Positions 26,219 to 35,857 of a stretch of DNA of 64,000 nucleotides are shown here, piece after piece. Below the pieces are notes generated by a model. The model worked only from the letters and a program-made list of their open reading frames with translations. It searched no databases and had not been told where the DNA came from. Source of the stretch: Verrucomicrobiota bacterium (GTDB taxonomy: Bacteria; Verrucomicrobiota; Verrucomicrobiia; Limisphaerales; JAEYXS01); assembly GCA_023431185.1 (NCBI GenBank), contig JAEYXS010000047.1, forward strand, positions 46,370 to 110,369, given 5' to 3'. Every line of letters starts with the position of its first letter. The stretch's first letter is position 1. The position numbers and the translations under genes were made by a program.

Positions 26219-28426
26219 TTACTTCTGTGGCACAGCCGGCTTGGGTTCGGTCGTGTCCACTGGCGGCAGCAAGGGTGAACTGGGCGTCAGCATGTCTTCC
26301 TTGGAGACGGACTTCTTGGCCTTGCGCATCTTCTCCATCTCCTTTTCGGATTTGGTGGCGAGCTTGCCTTCCTCCTCAAGGATCTCCATCTCTGCCTTGC
26401 GCACGCCGGACAGGCGCTGGCGCTCCTGCTCCGCCACGCTGCTGGCAATCTCCGGAGTTTTGAGCACCGTCGGACGGATGAGGACGATCAGTTCCACGCG
26501 CTGGTTGCCATCCACTCGCTGGCTGAACAGTGAACCCAGCAGCGGGATGTCTTTCAGGAAAGGCACCCCCGTCTTGCTCTTGCGCTTGTTGGAGCTGATG
26601 AACCCGCCCAAGATGACGGTCTCGCCGTTCTGCACGGCCACACGCGCATTGGCGTTACGCTCCGTGGTGGTCGGCACCGGATTGCCGTCGATGAGCCGGT
26701 CCTCCCCCAGTTGCTGGACGGACTGGACGATATCGAGAACCACCAGTCCATCTTGGTTGATCAGCGGCAGCACATCCAGTGTGATGCCCACCTGCTCGTT
26801 CTGGAACTGGGAGCGGGCGCCACCATTGATGTCCGTGGTGCTGCCAATGACGAACGGTACCGTCTGGCCGACGAAGATCGAGGCCTGCACCGCGTGCGAA
26901 GTCTGGATGCGCGGCCGGGACAGGACGTTCACCGAAGCGTCACCCGCCACCGCCGTCACCGCCAGATCCCAACTGCCCAACTGGCCGAAGTAGCTGAAGC
27001 CATCCGCCAGGCCGGTCGGAAAATTCGTGAGACTGCCGAAATCGGTGAATTTGGAACCGCCAAACACGCGCTTCGCACCTTTGTCAAACGAGGTCGCATT
27101 CGCGCCCGCCACACCAAAGTTGAAATCATCGCTCAGGGAGACTTCCATGATGATCGCTTCGATCAGCACCTGCTGCTGCACCACATCCAGCTCCTTGATG
27201 ATCTTCTTGATCATGTCACGCTCTTCCTTGGTGCCGAACACCAGCAGGGCATTGGTGCGCTCATCAGGGATGATCTTGGCATCGCCCAGGATGGGCACAT
27301 TGCCGCCCGCGGCCGCGCGAGCCGTGATCTGCCGGAGTTGGTCCTGAAAGGTGGATTGCGCGCCCGGCACCGTGGTGGGTGTGCCCGGCCGGGCCTGATT
27401 CTGCAAGCCCTGCACCCCGCCCGTGGTGCCACCCACGCCCAGACGGCCAGTAGTGCCCGTAGTGCCAGTACGACCCCGAGACGTGCTGCTGGTGCGCGTA
27501 CCCGTCGTTCCGGTCGAGACCGGTCCGCCCGAGGTCAGGCTGCCCAGCACGGACGCCATGTCAGCCGAGAGCGCATACTTGATAGGGATCAGCTCCAGCT
27601 CGACTTCCATCGGGATGTTCACATCGATCTGCTCGATGATCTCCACCATCCGCTTCAGATTCACCGCGTAATCACGCAGGATCAACTTGCGGGTGCCGTC
27701 GATGGAGATGATGCCGTTGGGCACGTTGCTGAAGTCTTTCAAGATCGTGGCCACTTCACTCGGCAGGGCATTGGTCAACGTGATGATACGCGTTTCAAAA
27801 ATCTGTGCCTCCACGATCTGCTCCACCTCGGTATTCTTAAAGCGGGCACCTTGCCGGAAAGCTTCCGCGACCGTCACCACATTCGCGAATTTTTCTCCCA
27901 TGGGAATGACGACCACGTTGTTCTGGGCCAGCACACTCTCCATCGCCTGGATCAACTCAACCTTGGTCAGCGCCGTCTGCGCCTTCAAGGTGACCGTGGA
28001 TTTGAGCAGTTGGTTCAACGCCGGCCCGGTGATCAGCGTCTTGCCCACATGCCCCGCATAGATGTCCAAAAACTGCCCCAGCTCCATGTTCGAAAAATGC
28101 AATTCCTCAAACGGGATCATCGCCTCGCCTCCCCGGCCGGCGGGCGCGGCTCCGCCCGGCACAACTTGCCCGGCGGGTACATTGGGTGACGTAGCGGGCG
28201 CTGCAGGGGTGGCGGGCACAGCCTGTGCAGGCACGGCCGGAGCCTGCGCTGCCGGAAGGGCGGGCACCGCCGGAGGTATTTGAGTGCTGGGTGCCACGCG
28301 GGATGGCAATGGGCGCACCGTGTTCGTCGTGGCGGACGGGGTTCCCGGAGCCGGGGGTGTTTGGGCCACCAGGCTGAACGCCACTGCCCCCAGACAGGCG
28401 GCGCAGGTAAAGGTTAGTTTCTTCAT
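26219..28426 (-). CDS. gspD: Type II secretion outer-membrane secretin GspD
   Basis: The 735-residue protein has a signal peptide (MKKLTFTCAACLGAVAFSLVAQ) and a Pro/Ala-rich linker to about 100. N-domains follow: an N0-like FEELHFSNMELGQFLDIYAG, an N1 ITLTNALPSEVATILKDF and an N2 ELIPIKYALSADMASVLGSL, the last with a long Gly/Thr/Ser insertion (about 290-345). The secretin core has VLIEAIIMEVSL and the beta-barrel signature VPFLKDIPLLGSLF. A Lys/Glu-rich C-terminal tail could contact a pilotin. It forms the outer-membrane exit channel. Its ATG overlaps the gspM-like stop by four bases, so it is the last gene of the gspE-L-M-D unit. Confidence 0.93.
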   Translation of the reverse strand: MKKLTFTCAACLGAVAFSLVAQTPPAPGTPSATTNTVRPLPSRVAPSTQIPPAVPALPAAQAPAVPAQAVPATPAAPATSPNVPAGQVVPGGAAPAGRGGEAMIPFEELHFSNMELGQFLDIYAGHVGKTLITGPALNQLLKSTVTLKAQTALTKVELIQAMESVLAQNNVVVIPMGEKFANVVTVAEAFRQGARFKNTEVEQIVEAQIFETRIITLTNALPSEVATILKDFSNVPNGIISIDGTRKLILRDYAVNLKRMVEIIEQIDVNIPMEVELELIPIKYALSADMASVLGSLTSGGPVSTGTTGTRTSSTSRGRTGTTGTTGRLGVGGTTGGVQGLQNQARPGTPTTVPGAQSTFQDQLRQITARAAAGGNVPILGDAKIIPDERTNALLVFGTKEERDMIKKIIKELDVVQQQVLIEAIIMEVSLSDDFNFGVAGANATSFDKGAKRVFGGSKFTDFGSLTNFPTGLADGFSYFGQLGSWDLAVTAVAGDASVNVLSRPRIQTSHAVQASIFVGQTVPFVIGSTTDINGGARSQFQNEQVGITLDVLPLINQDGLVVLDIVQSVQQLGEDRLIDGNPVPTTTERNANARVAVQNGETVILGGFISSNKRKSKTGVPFLKDIPLLGSLFSQRVDGNQRVELIVLIRPTVLKTPEIASSVAEQERQRLSGVRKAEMEILEEEGKLATKSEKEMEKMRKAKKSVSKEDMLTPSSPLLPPVDTTEPKPAVPQK

Positions 28427-29037
28427 GGGGTCTTGGCAGTTAAAGGCGTTAGGTTGGGCGCAGCCGTCCGGCTGGCCGGTTTTTCGACTTCGTAATTGGC
28501 TACCAGCGTGAGGGAGCCGCGTAAAAGCATCTTGGTCTGGTCTGGGGCAAGGGAAAACTCTCGGACCCGGATGGCCGAATTGCCATCACTCAACCGATAG
28601 AGAAAATTCACCACGTCCTTCTCCGCCGCCGAGAGAAAGCTCACTTTCAGGCTCAACTCCTGGAAGTACTTGTTCGTGGAGTTCTGATTCACAGTCGGCG
28701 AAGTGATGTTGTTGTAAGAAAGGCCGATCTGCCCGGCCAGATTCTGCACGGTCCGGTAATAGTGCGCGGCGGCATCCCCGGATACCATGACCGGCGCACT
28801 GTTGGTCTCCAGCACATTCAAACGGGCCTGAATCTTGGGCAGCTCGGCAATTTTGGCTTCATAGGTGGCCAGTTTCTCCAGGAGCGCGGTCCGTTCCTCC
28901 TCCACCGGCGTCCAGCGCTTGAACTGCGGCCAGATGAACAGCAGGTTGAGCACCACGGCGAACACGATGACCACTCCGACCACGAACTTGCGTTCCTGCG
29001 GTGTCAGATTCAGATTTTGCCACCAGTTGCTCATCAT
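28423..29037 (-). CDS. gspM: GspM/PilO-like inner-membrane assembly protein
   Basis: The 204-residue bitopic protein has a short cytoplasmic N-terminus, one membrane helix (FVVGVVIVFAVVLNLLFIW, about 18-36), a coiled-coil stretch (about 45-75) and a periplasmic ferredoxin-like domain (LSLKVSFLSAAEKDVVNFLYRL). This is the layout of GspM and PilO. GspM works with GspL as the inner-membrane platform. The call rests on topology and on its place between gspL and gspD, since these proteins are weakly conserved. It overlaps both neighbours by four bases. Confidence 0.72.
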   Translation of the reverse strand: MMSNWWQNLNLTPQERKFVVGVVIVFAVVLNLLFIWPQFKRWTPVEEERTALLEKLATYEAKIAELPKIQARLNVLETNSAPVMVSGDAAAHYYRTVQNLAGQIGLSYNNITSPTVNQNSTNKYFQELSLKVSFLSAAEKDVVNFLYRLSDGNSAIRVREFSLAPDQTKMLLRGSLTLVANYEVEKPASRTAAPNLTPLTAKTP

Positions 29038-30410
29038 TCTCCTCCTCCGGCCAGTTCACAGTCAAAGGACCAGGTCCAGTTGCCGCTCGGCATGCGGCTC
29101 TGGTTGGGCACCGAAACCTCCTTGAACATCGGCCGCCCATTGACCGCCAAGGCACGTAATTTGTCCGAGTAATCCAGCACCTTGTCCTTGTTCGCACTAT
29201 CGACTGAGCCAGCAACCCGCAGATAGGAGCCCTTGCTGAAAGAAAGCGAATCCAGGGTCATGCTTCCCGGCAGGTCAACGACAACGGTCTTCCACGCATC
29301 CAAGGCGGCGAACCGCAAACTGATCTGGGTCTCCACCACCTTGATCTTTTCCCCCAACTGGACGGATTTTTTATACTCCGCGTCCAGTTCATCGATCTGG
29401 GCGGTCAGCGAATTCCGCTGGTGGATGCGGTATTGCAACGCCACCAGATAGATGCCCACCACCACCACATAGACCATCGCGACCACCCCCAGACCGCGCA
29501 TCCACAGGCGCTCGCCAAATTGCTGGCGGTAACGCTCCGCCCGGTCCGCCGGCAGCAGTCCAGGATTCAAATCCTTCCGGAGCGCATGCGCGGCACTGGC
29601 CGTCGCCAGTTCCGGCAGGGGTTTGGGTGCAACGATGTTCACGCCGCCTTCCGCCACCCGCTGGACCACCGGCAGCCAGGCTGAGGCCGTGGCCTCATCC
29701 GCCACCAGATGCCACTTGAACGGCGGCGTGAACCAGCCCTCCACTTCACCCGCCCACGAGACTTTGGCCACCTGGTCCTGCAATTCACGCTCCCAGTTCG
29801 TCTCGGTCGTCAGCCGGAACAGGCTCACCTGCTGCAAAATCCCGCCAAACCACCAGGCGATGACGCAGGAGGCGTTCTCGCCTTCTTTGCGCGGATAGAT
29901 CCAGGCGCTGTTCTCCGCCACCGGACGCTCGATCAATTCATGGATGGCCGGCATCTCCAGCCGGTCAGCCAGATACCCGCTTGCCTCCAACTGGCCGAGA
30001 TGCTCCTCCACCGCTTCCAGGGCCGCGATCAGCACCAGCACCGTGCGTGGTGTGCCGGGGGCAGTCTGGGCCGTAGGCACATGCTCGACGGTCCACACGA
30101 TCTGGCCCAACGGCAGCGGGGAAAGTTTCTCCAGTTGGAATTCCACCATGGAGTGGACTTCCGCCTCTTCACAGGGCGGCAGGTGCAGCACGCGCAGGAA
30201 AACCTTGTCGGCCGGCAGCCAGGCGACATTCAACTTGGGATTCCAGAGATGACTCCAGCCTTTGGCGACCCATTTCTCGGGCAGCACCTCCGTCAGTCCC
30301 GCAGTCTTTTGACCGGCGGGCACACAACGGCTGCCGTTGCGCGTAAAGCGCCAGACTTCACGGCTCGTCGGCTCCGCGGAAAGGACATTGCAAGTGTTCG
30401 CGCGCCCCAT
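29034..30410 (-). CDS. gspL: GspL/PilM-N-like inner-membrane platform protein
   Basis: The 458-residue protein has an actin-like cytoplasmic part (about 1-290) with VFLRVLHLPPCEEAEVHSMVEFQLEKL, the typical PilM/GspL segment. One membrane helix (GLGVVAMVYVVVVGIYLVAL, about 306-325) follows, then a coiled coil and a periplasmic PilN-like domain (SMTLDSLSFSKGSYLRVAG). It therefore looks like a natural PilM-PilN fusion as in GspL. It ties the GspE ATPase to the pseudopilus machine. It overlaps gspM by four bases and follows gspE by one base. Confidence 0.8.
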   Translation of the reverse strand: MGRANTCNVLSAEPTSREVWRFTRNGSRCVPAGQKTAGLTEVLPEKWVAKGWSHLWNPKLNVAWLPADKVFLRVLHLPPCEEAEVHSMVEFQLEKLSPLPLGQIVWTVEHVPTAQTAPGTPRTVLVLIAALEAVEEHLGQLEASGYLADRLEMPAIHELIERPVAENSAWIYPRKEGENASCVIAWWFGGILQQVSLFRLTTETNWERELQDQVAKVSWAGEVEGWFTPPFKWHLVADEATASAWLPVVQRVAEGGVNIVAPKPLPELATASAAHALRKDLNPGLLPADRAERYRQQFGERLWMRGLGVVAMVYVVVVGIYLVALQYRIHQRNSLTAQIDELDAEYKKSVQLGEKIKVVETQISLRFAALDAWKTVVVDLPGSMTLDSLSFSKGSYLRVAGSVDSANKDKVLDYSDKLRALAVNGRPMFKEVSVPNQSRMPSGNWTWSFDCELAGGGE

Positions 30411-30411
30411 G

Positions 30412-32160
<1,749 letters not shown>

Positions 32161-32372
32161 GTCTGCTACTGGTTAACTATAAATCGTGTAACACGGAAAG
32201 CTAAGGAAAGTTGCGGCGTGGGTCAAAGGATTTGCGGGAAACATCGCCGTGACGGCCTTTTCTGCATTACTTGCCTTAAATCTACCGGAGAAAACCACAA
32301 ACAGAAGCGGGTCTAATGCATGCAAAAAAGATTTACTCCCGCCACCCTTCCCGCCTTCACTGACGGCCTGTT

Positions 32373-33221
32373 ATGAAGCGTCTGGCCACCATCACCGTCA
32401 TCGGCAAGGACAAGACGGGCGTCATCGCCCGTATCACGAATTACCTCTTTTTACAGGGCGCGAACATCGAAGCACTGGAGGAGCAGGTCACGCGCGGCCA
32501 GTTCAGCATGACCATCAATGCTTCCTGGCAGGAATACAAGTTGCAGCCTCACGCAGTGCAAGCCGGTCTGACTGCCTTGGGCAAAGAGCTGGGCATGGAG
32601 GTCACCCTGCGCTTCACCAAACCGCACACCCGCCAGCGCATGGCCATCTTCGTCACCAAAGAGCCGCGCTGCCTGGAAACTCTCCTCGCCGCCGCCAAGT
32701 CCGGCAAAATCCGCCAGGCGGAACCCGTCCTGGTGCTGGGCAATCACAAAGACCTCGAACCGCTGGCAAAAAAGGCCGGGCTGCCCTTCATCCACCTGCC
32801 GTGGGAAGATCGCGCACAGGCGGAAGCCAAAGCGTTGGAAATCCTCGCCGAGCATGAGATCGATTTCGTGGTGCTGGCGCGGTTCATGAAGATCCTCTCC
32901 CCGAACTTCGTGTGGCGCTACAAGAACAAGATCATCAATATCCACCCTTCCCTGCTGCCCAGTTTCCCCGGGCCGCAAGCGTATCGGCAGGCGTATGAAC
33001 ATGGCGTGAAGATCATCGGTGTCACCGCGCACTTCGTGAGCATGCATCTGGATGAGGGCCCCATCATCGCCCAGAGCGCTTTCCCGGTGAAACCGGAATA
33101 CGGCCTGAAAGAGATCATGGACCAAGGCCAGAAGCTCGAAGCCAAGACACTACTGAAAGGTGTGCAACTCTACCTCACCAAACAGCTCGACGTCCACTGG
33201 GGCAAGGTGAAATGGGTATGA
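32373..33221 (+). CDS. purU: Formyltetrahydrofolate deformylase
   Basis: The 282-residue enzyme hydrolyses 10-formyl-THF to THF plus formate, supplying formate for PurT and balancing one-carbon units. It has an N-terminal ACT domain (ITVIGKDKTGVIARITNYL, about 5-80) and a formyltransferase domain with catalytic NIHPSLLPSFPG and LDEGPIIAQSA (Asn-His-Asp triad). Length matches E. coli PurU (280). It is monocistronic on the plus strand and the last plus-strand gene in the window. Confidence 0.95.
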   Translation: MKRLATITVIGKDKTGVIARITNYLFLQGANIEALEEQVTRGQFSMTINASWQEYKLQPHAVQAGLTALGKELGMEVTLRFTKPHTRQRMAIFVTKEPRCLETLLAAAKSGKIRQAEPVLVLGNHKDLEPLAKKAGLPFIHLPWEDRAQAEAKALEILAEHEIDFVVLARFMKILSPNFVWRYKNKIINIHPSLLPSFPGPQAYRQAYEHGVKIIGVTAHFVSMHLDEGPIIAQSAFPVKPEYGLKEIMDQGQKLEAKTLLKGVQLYLTKQLDVHWGKVKWV

Positions 33222-33227
33222 GAGAGC

Positions 33228-33283
33228 TGGTTTCTAGTTTGAAGTTTCTGGTTTTGAGTTTCCCTCTGAAAACTTGAAACTCC
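33228..33283. repeat. Low-complexity TTGAAGTTT-type repeat patch
   Basis: The 60-base gap between purU and moaE consists of overlapping imperfect units (TTTCTAGTTTGAAG, TTTCTGGTTTTGAG, then the reverse GAAAACTTGAAACT). A related patch is at 51563-51633. Confidence 0.45.
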
Positions 33284-33673
33284 TTACACCACCGGCTTCT
33301 TCCAGATCGGCACCACGCGTTTCATCTCTTCGATGATCCACTGACACGCGGCAAAAGCTTCCCCCCGATGCGGTGAGATGACCTCGATCCACAACGACGC
33401 TTCATTCACCTGCACCACGCCGATGCGGTGAACGAGTCGCACCGATTCGATCGGCCAACGTTTCTCCACCTCATCAAAAATCTTGCCGAACTGGTGCCGC
33501 GCCATCATCTCAAACGCCTCGTAATCGATCGCGCGGATCGTCTCCTTCCCCTCCGCCGCCCGCACTACACCCGCGAAATAGATCGCCGCACCCATGCCAG
33601 GCGACATCGTCCGGCTGGCCACGAGCTTCGCCTCATCGATTGCTTCCGTCGTGATGGTCAATTCCCGTTTCAT
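33284..33673 (-). CDS. moaE: Molybdopterin synthase catalytic subunit
   Basis: The 129-residue enzyme, as a MoaD2-MoaE2 tetramer, inserts two sulfurs into precursor Z to make molybdopterin. Family marks are GAAIYFAGVVR (GAxxxFxGxVR), the YEAFEMMA helix, HRIGVVQVNEASLWIEVISPHR and PIWKK near the C-terminus with the active-site Lys. It is slightly shorter than E. coli MoaE. moaD lies 396 bases upstream on the same strand, separated by REP-like DNA. moaA and moaC are not in the window. Confidence 0.94.
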   Translation of the reverse strand: MKRELTITTEAIDEAKLVASRTMSPGMGAAIYFAGVVRAAEGKETIRAIDYEAFEMMARHQFGKIFDEVEKRWPIESVRLVHRIGVVQVNEASLWIEVISPHRGEAFAACQWIIEEMKRVVPIWKKPVV

Positions 33674-33687
33674 TTTCAGATTTCCCC

Positions 33688-33712
33688 GGAGCGCGGGTCT
33701 GTGACCTGCAGC
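33688..33712 (+). repeat. REP-like palindrome, copy 5 (left of pair 3)
   Basis: GGAGCGCGG, GTCTGTGACC, TGCAGC. Same layout as the copies at 4752 and 21485. Confidence 0.65.
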
Positions 33713-33772
33713 AGGCCCGGACTCGCAAAACCGCTCAAAAAATATTTCATCACCGGCTCACCACTTAAACCC

Positions 33773-33797
33773 GCTGCGGCTTAAAAAGCCGCACCCC
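33773..33797 (-). repeat. REP-like palindrome, copy 6 (right of pair 3)
   Basis: On the minus strand GGGGTGCGGC, then TTTTTAA, then GCCGCAGC. Opposite orientation to copy 5, 60 bases away, with a different but self-complementary tip. Confidence 0.6.
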
Positions 33798-33880
33798 ACC
33801 AACTCGATCACGTTTCGTTTTCCTCGCTATTCAAACAGTCTAAAGCCCGGTGCGACAATACATCAGCAACCGGCAAATGT

Positions 33881-34010
33881 TTCTCCTTCTCCCCAAGGGA
33901 GAAGGCTGGGATGAGGGGGAAGGAAACATCCAAGAGCAAGATTGATGACATCACTGCCATCGCATACTCCCTTCCCCCTCACCCCTTACCCTCTCCCTAG
34001 GGGAGAGGGA
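33881..34010. repeat. Inverted repeat element (TCTCC...GGGAGA arms)
   Basis: The left arm (33881-33924) and right arm (33970-34010) are imperfect reverse complements of about 40 bases with a 45-base centre. Each arm contains its own small palindrome (CTTCTCCCCAAGGGAGAAG; CTCTCCCTAGGGGAGAG). It looks like a small non-coding repeat element and cannot encode a protein. Confidence 0.7.
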
Positions 34011-34069
34011 GTCCGTGTGGTTCCCGTAAATATATGAGTACGTTGCCATGAAATAATTCCGCCTTCGTA

Positions 34070-34315
34070 TTATCCACCCTGCACCGGCGGGAACAAACTC
34101 ACCTCATCACCCGGCTTCAACACATAACTGCGCCCCTGATACTCCGCACCCACAGCGATCAACGTGGAATGATTCATAGCCGCCAGCTTCGGATAACGCC
34201 GGATTAATTCCGCGTAAAGCTGCTCAATGGTCGCCCCCTCCGCGAGTTCCACCGACGTCTCCGTGCAACCGGTCAGCTCTTTGAAGTAAGAGTAAAAATG
34301 AACCTTCGTGATCAT
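34070..34315 (-). CDS. moaD: Molybdopterin synthase sulfur-carrier subunit
   Basis: The 81-residue ubiquitin-fold protein ends in the Gly-Gly needed for thiocarboxylate formation (PPVQGG). It carries sulfur to MoaE during molybdopterin synthesis. Its start is 1 base from the hpt stop, so it is translationally linked to hpt upstream. moaE follows 396 bases downstream across repeat DNA. Confidence 0.93.
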   Translation of the reverse strand: MITKVHFYSYFKELTGCTETSVELAEGATIEQLYAELIRRYPKLAAMNHSTLIAVGAEYQGRSYVLKPGDEVSLFPPVQGG

Positions 34316-34316
34316 C

Positions 34317-34937
34317 TCATTTCTTCTCCACTCCTTGATAAATCTCCGGTTTCAGGACACCGATGAACGGCAGGTTTCGATATCGCTCCGCGAAATCCAA
34401 TCCATACCCCACCACGAACGCATCCGGAATGTCGAAGCCCACATAATCCGCCGCAACCTTCTCCTCGCGCCGCGCAGATTTGTTCAGCAACACACAGATC
34501 TTCAAGCTCTTCGGCTTGAGCTTCTTCAGCTTCTTGGTGACGCGTGAAAGCGTTTTCCCCGTATCGAGAATATCATCCACCAAGAGCACATCACGCCCTT
34601 TCACATCCAGCTTCAGCTCCTTAGTGAAGACCAGCTTGCCGGACTTCGTACCCTTGCCGTAACTGGACACCCCCATGAAATCGAGACGCAACGGCAGGTC
34701 CAGATACCGCACCAGGTCCGCGAGGAACATCACCGTGCCGTTGAGCAACGAGACCACTACCAGATCTTTGCCCTCATAATCCTGTTCGATGGCCCACGCC
34801 AGCTCCTTCACCCGGCGCAAGATCTCCCGCTCGCCATAGAGCACTGCCGCCATGTCCATCAAGGCGTGGCTGCTTTGCCGTGCCCTTGCCTTGCCCGTCC
34901 TGCCCCTGCGCTTCTTTGCTTTGGTTTTGCTCATCAC
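34317..34937 (-). CDS. hpt: Hypoxanthine phosphoribosyltransferase
   Basis: The 206-residue enzyme salvages hypoxanthine/guanine to IMP/GMP using PRPP. The PRPP loop is VLLVDDILDTGKT (about 120-132), and the flexible active-site loop region contains GVSSYGKGTKSG. FDIPDAFVVGYGLDFAERYRNLPFIG is the usual C-terminal purine-site motif. A Lys/Arg-rich N-terminal extension (about 1-25) is unusual; an internal ATG at MDMAAVLYGERE would remove it. It overlaps the stop of the upstream membrane-protein gene by four bases. Confidence 0.94.
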   Translation of the reverse strand: MMSKTKAKKRRGRTGKARARQSSHALMDMAAVLYGEREILRRVKELAWAIEQDYEGKDLVVVSLLNGTVMFLADLVRYLDLPLRLDFMGVSSYGKGTKSGKLVFTKELKLDVKGRDVLLVDDILDTGKTLSRVTKKLKKLKPKSLKICVLLNKSARREEKVAADYVGFDIPDAFVVGYGLDFAERYRNLPFIGVLKPEIYQGVEKK

Positions 34938-35857
34938 TTCTCCGGCACACCAAACACTGGAACAGGAAACTCTGCCAGCAAGTTTTCACCGGGAATCTCC
35001 GCGCGCACTTGCAACCGCCAATGGTAACCATAATCCCCGGGATCAGGATCACCGCCCAGTGCTTCCGGCGGAAGCTGGATGCTTACCGGCACTGTCGTGC
35101 TATGAGCTGCCTCCGGCCCCGTCTCCATTGCCTGTGCCGCCACTTCTACACGCTGCAATTCCTCCTCTTCCGTAGTAGAGCCCCGCCGGTGTGTCACCAG
35201 CTTGCGCTTGATCTGCAGCAGGCGCAGTTGAAAACCACCCGCCGGGCGCAACCGAAACGGCAGCGTGACCATCGCCTCCATCCTGCCTCCTCTCGGCACG
35301 GGAAAAGTGATGAGCCGTAGAAAGGATTTTCTGCCGCGCCACCAACGCCACGACATATTCATCGCAAGCCCGGCCAGCACCAGCGTGGCGACCCCCAGGA
35401 CCACGACAAAAACTTTTGCTCCGTCCGCCACGAACTCTTTCCGCAACACATCCTGCAGCCATCCGAGGAACAGCCCGGCGACACATCCCGTCGCGAACCA
35501 CCAGTAATACACCCGCGCATTCACCCGCGGTTGCACCATCCCGCTCCGCCAGCCCGGCCACCATTTCCACGGCTCGTTCGGAAATTCCTGTCGCCGCCCC
35601 GCCCAGAGACGCTCCTTGCGACCGATGCAGAAATGCCCGGCGAAGAACACCACAGCCAGAATGCCCGCCAGCACGAGCGTGACCAAGCTCATGCTGGCAT
35701 CCACCTGGTTCTCATGCCGCACAAAGTGCAGGTGAAACATTCCTGCACCCAGCGCCACCACCACGCAAAACCAGCCCAGGAGGACGACCAGGCTGGGGCT
35801 TTGCGACCTCCTCCCGCCAGATACCGCTGAATGATTATGCTTTCGGCGTCTGCTCAT
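34934..35857 (-). CDS. Hypothetical membrane protein, paralogue of next gene
   Basis: The 307-residue protein has a basic start and about four membrane helices in the first half (LVVLLGWFCVVVALGAGMF, VTLVLAGILAVVFFAGHF, WWFATGCVAGLFLGWL, VFVVVLGVATLVLAGLAM). The soluble second half ends YHWRLQVRAEIPGENLLAEFPVPVF. This ending and FPNEPWKWWPGW match the 499-residue neighbour (HPNEPWRWREDW; IQWRLTVTADVPGVDLNETFELPVF), so the two are paralogues. The beta-rich second half ending in a PVF motif is unassigned; I do not recognise the family. It overlaps the neighbour by 23 bases and hpt by four. Confidence 0.7.
   Translation of the reverse strand: MSRRRKHNHSAVSGGRRSQSPSLVVLLGWFCVVVALGAGMFHLHFVRHENQVDASMSLVTLVLAGILAVVFFAGHFCIGRKERLWAGRRQEFPNEPWKWWPGWRSGMVQPRVNARVYYWWFATGCVAGLFLGWLQDVLRKEFVADGAKVFVVVLGVATLVLAGLAMNMSWRWWRGRKSFLRLITFPVPRGGRMEAMVTLPFRLRPAGGFQLRLLQIKRKLVTHRRGSTTEEEELQRVEVAAQAMETGPEAAHSTTVPVSIQLPPEALGGDPDPGDYGYHWRLQVRAEIPGENLLAEFPVPVFGVPEK

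Larger units (their letters stand above)
33674..34069. repeat. Repeat-rich intergenic region between moaE and moaD
   Basis: No gene is seen in this gap. It contains a REP-like inverted pair (33688-33712 and 33773-33797) and a separate inverted repeat (33881-33924 and 33970-34010). A short C/T-rich linker runs between them. Such DNA between two moa genes suggests insertion of repeat elements into an older operon. Confidence 0.65.

Noticed and set aside
26711..28189. 492-residue frame antisense to gspD
   Set aside because: Shadow of the secretin gene, His/Arg/Gln-rich.
33674..34069. CRISPR array or transposon in repeat-rich gap
   Set aside because: Arms are inverted, not regularly spaced direct repeats, and no transposase frame is present.
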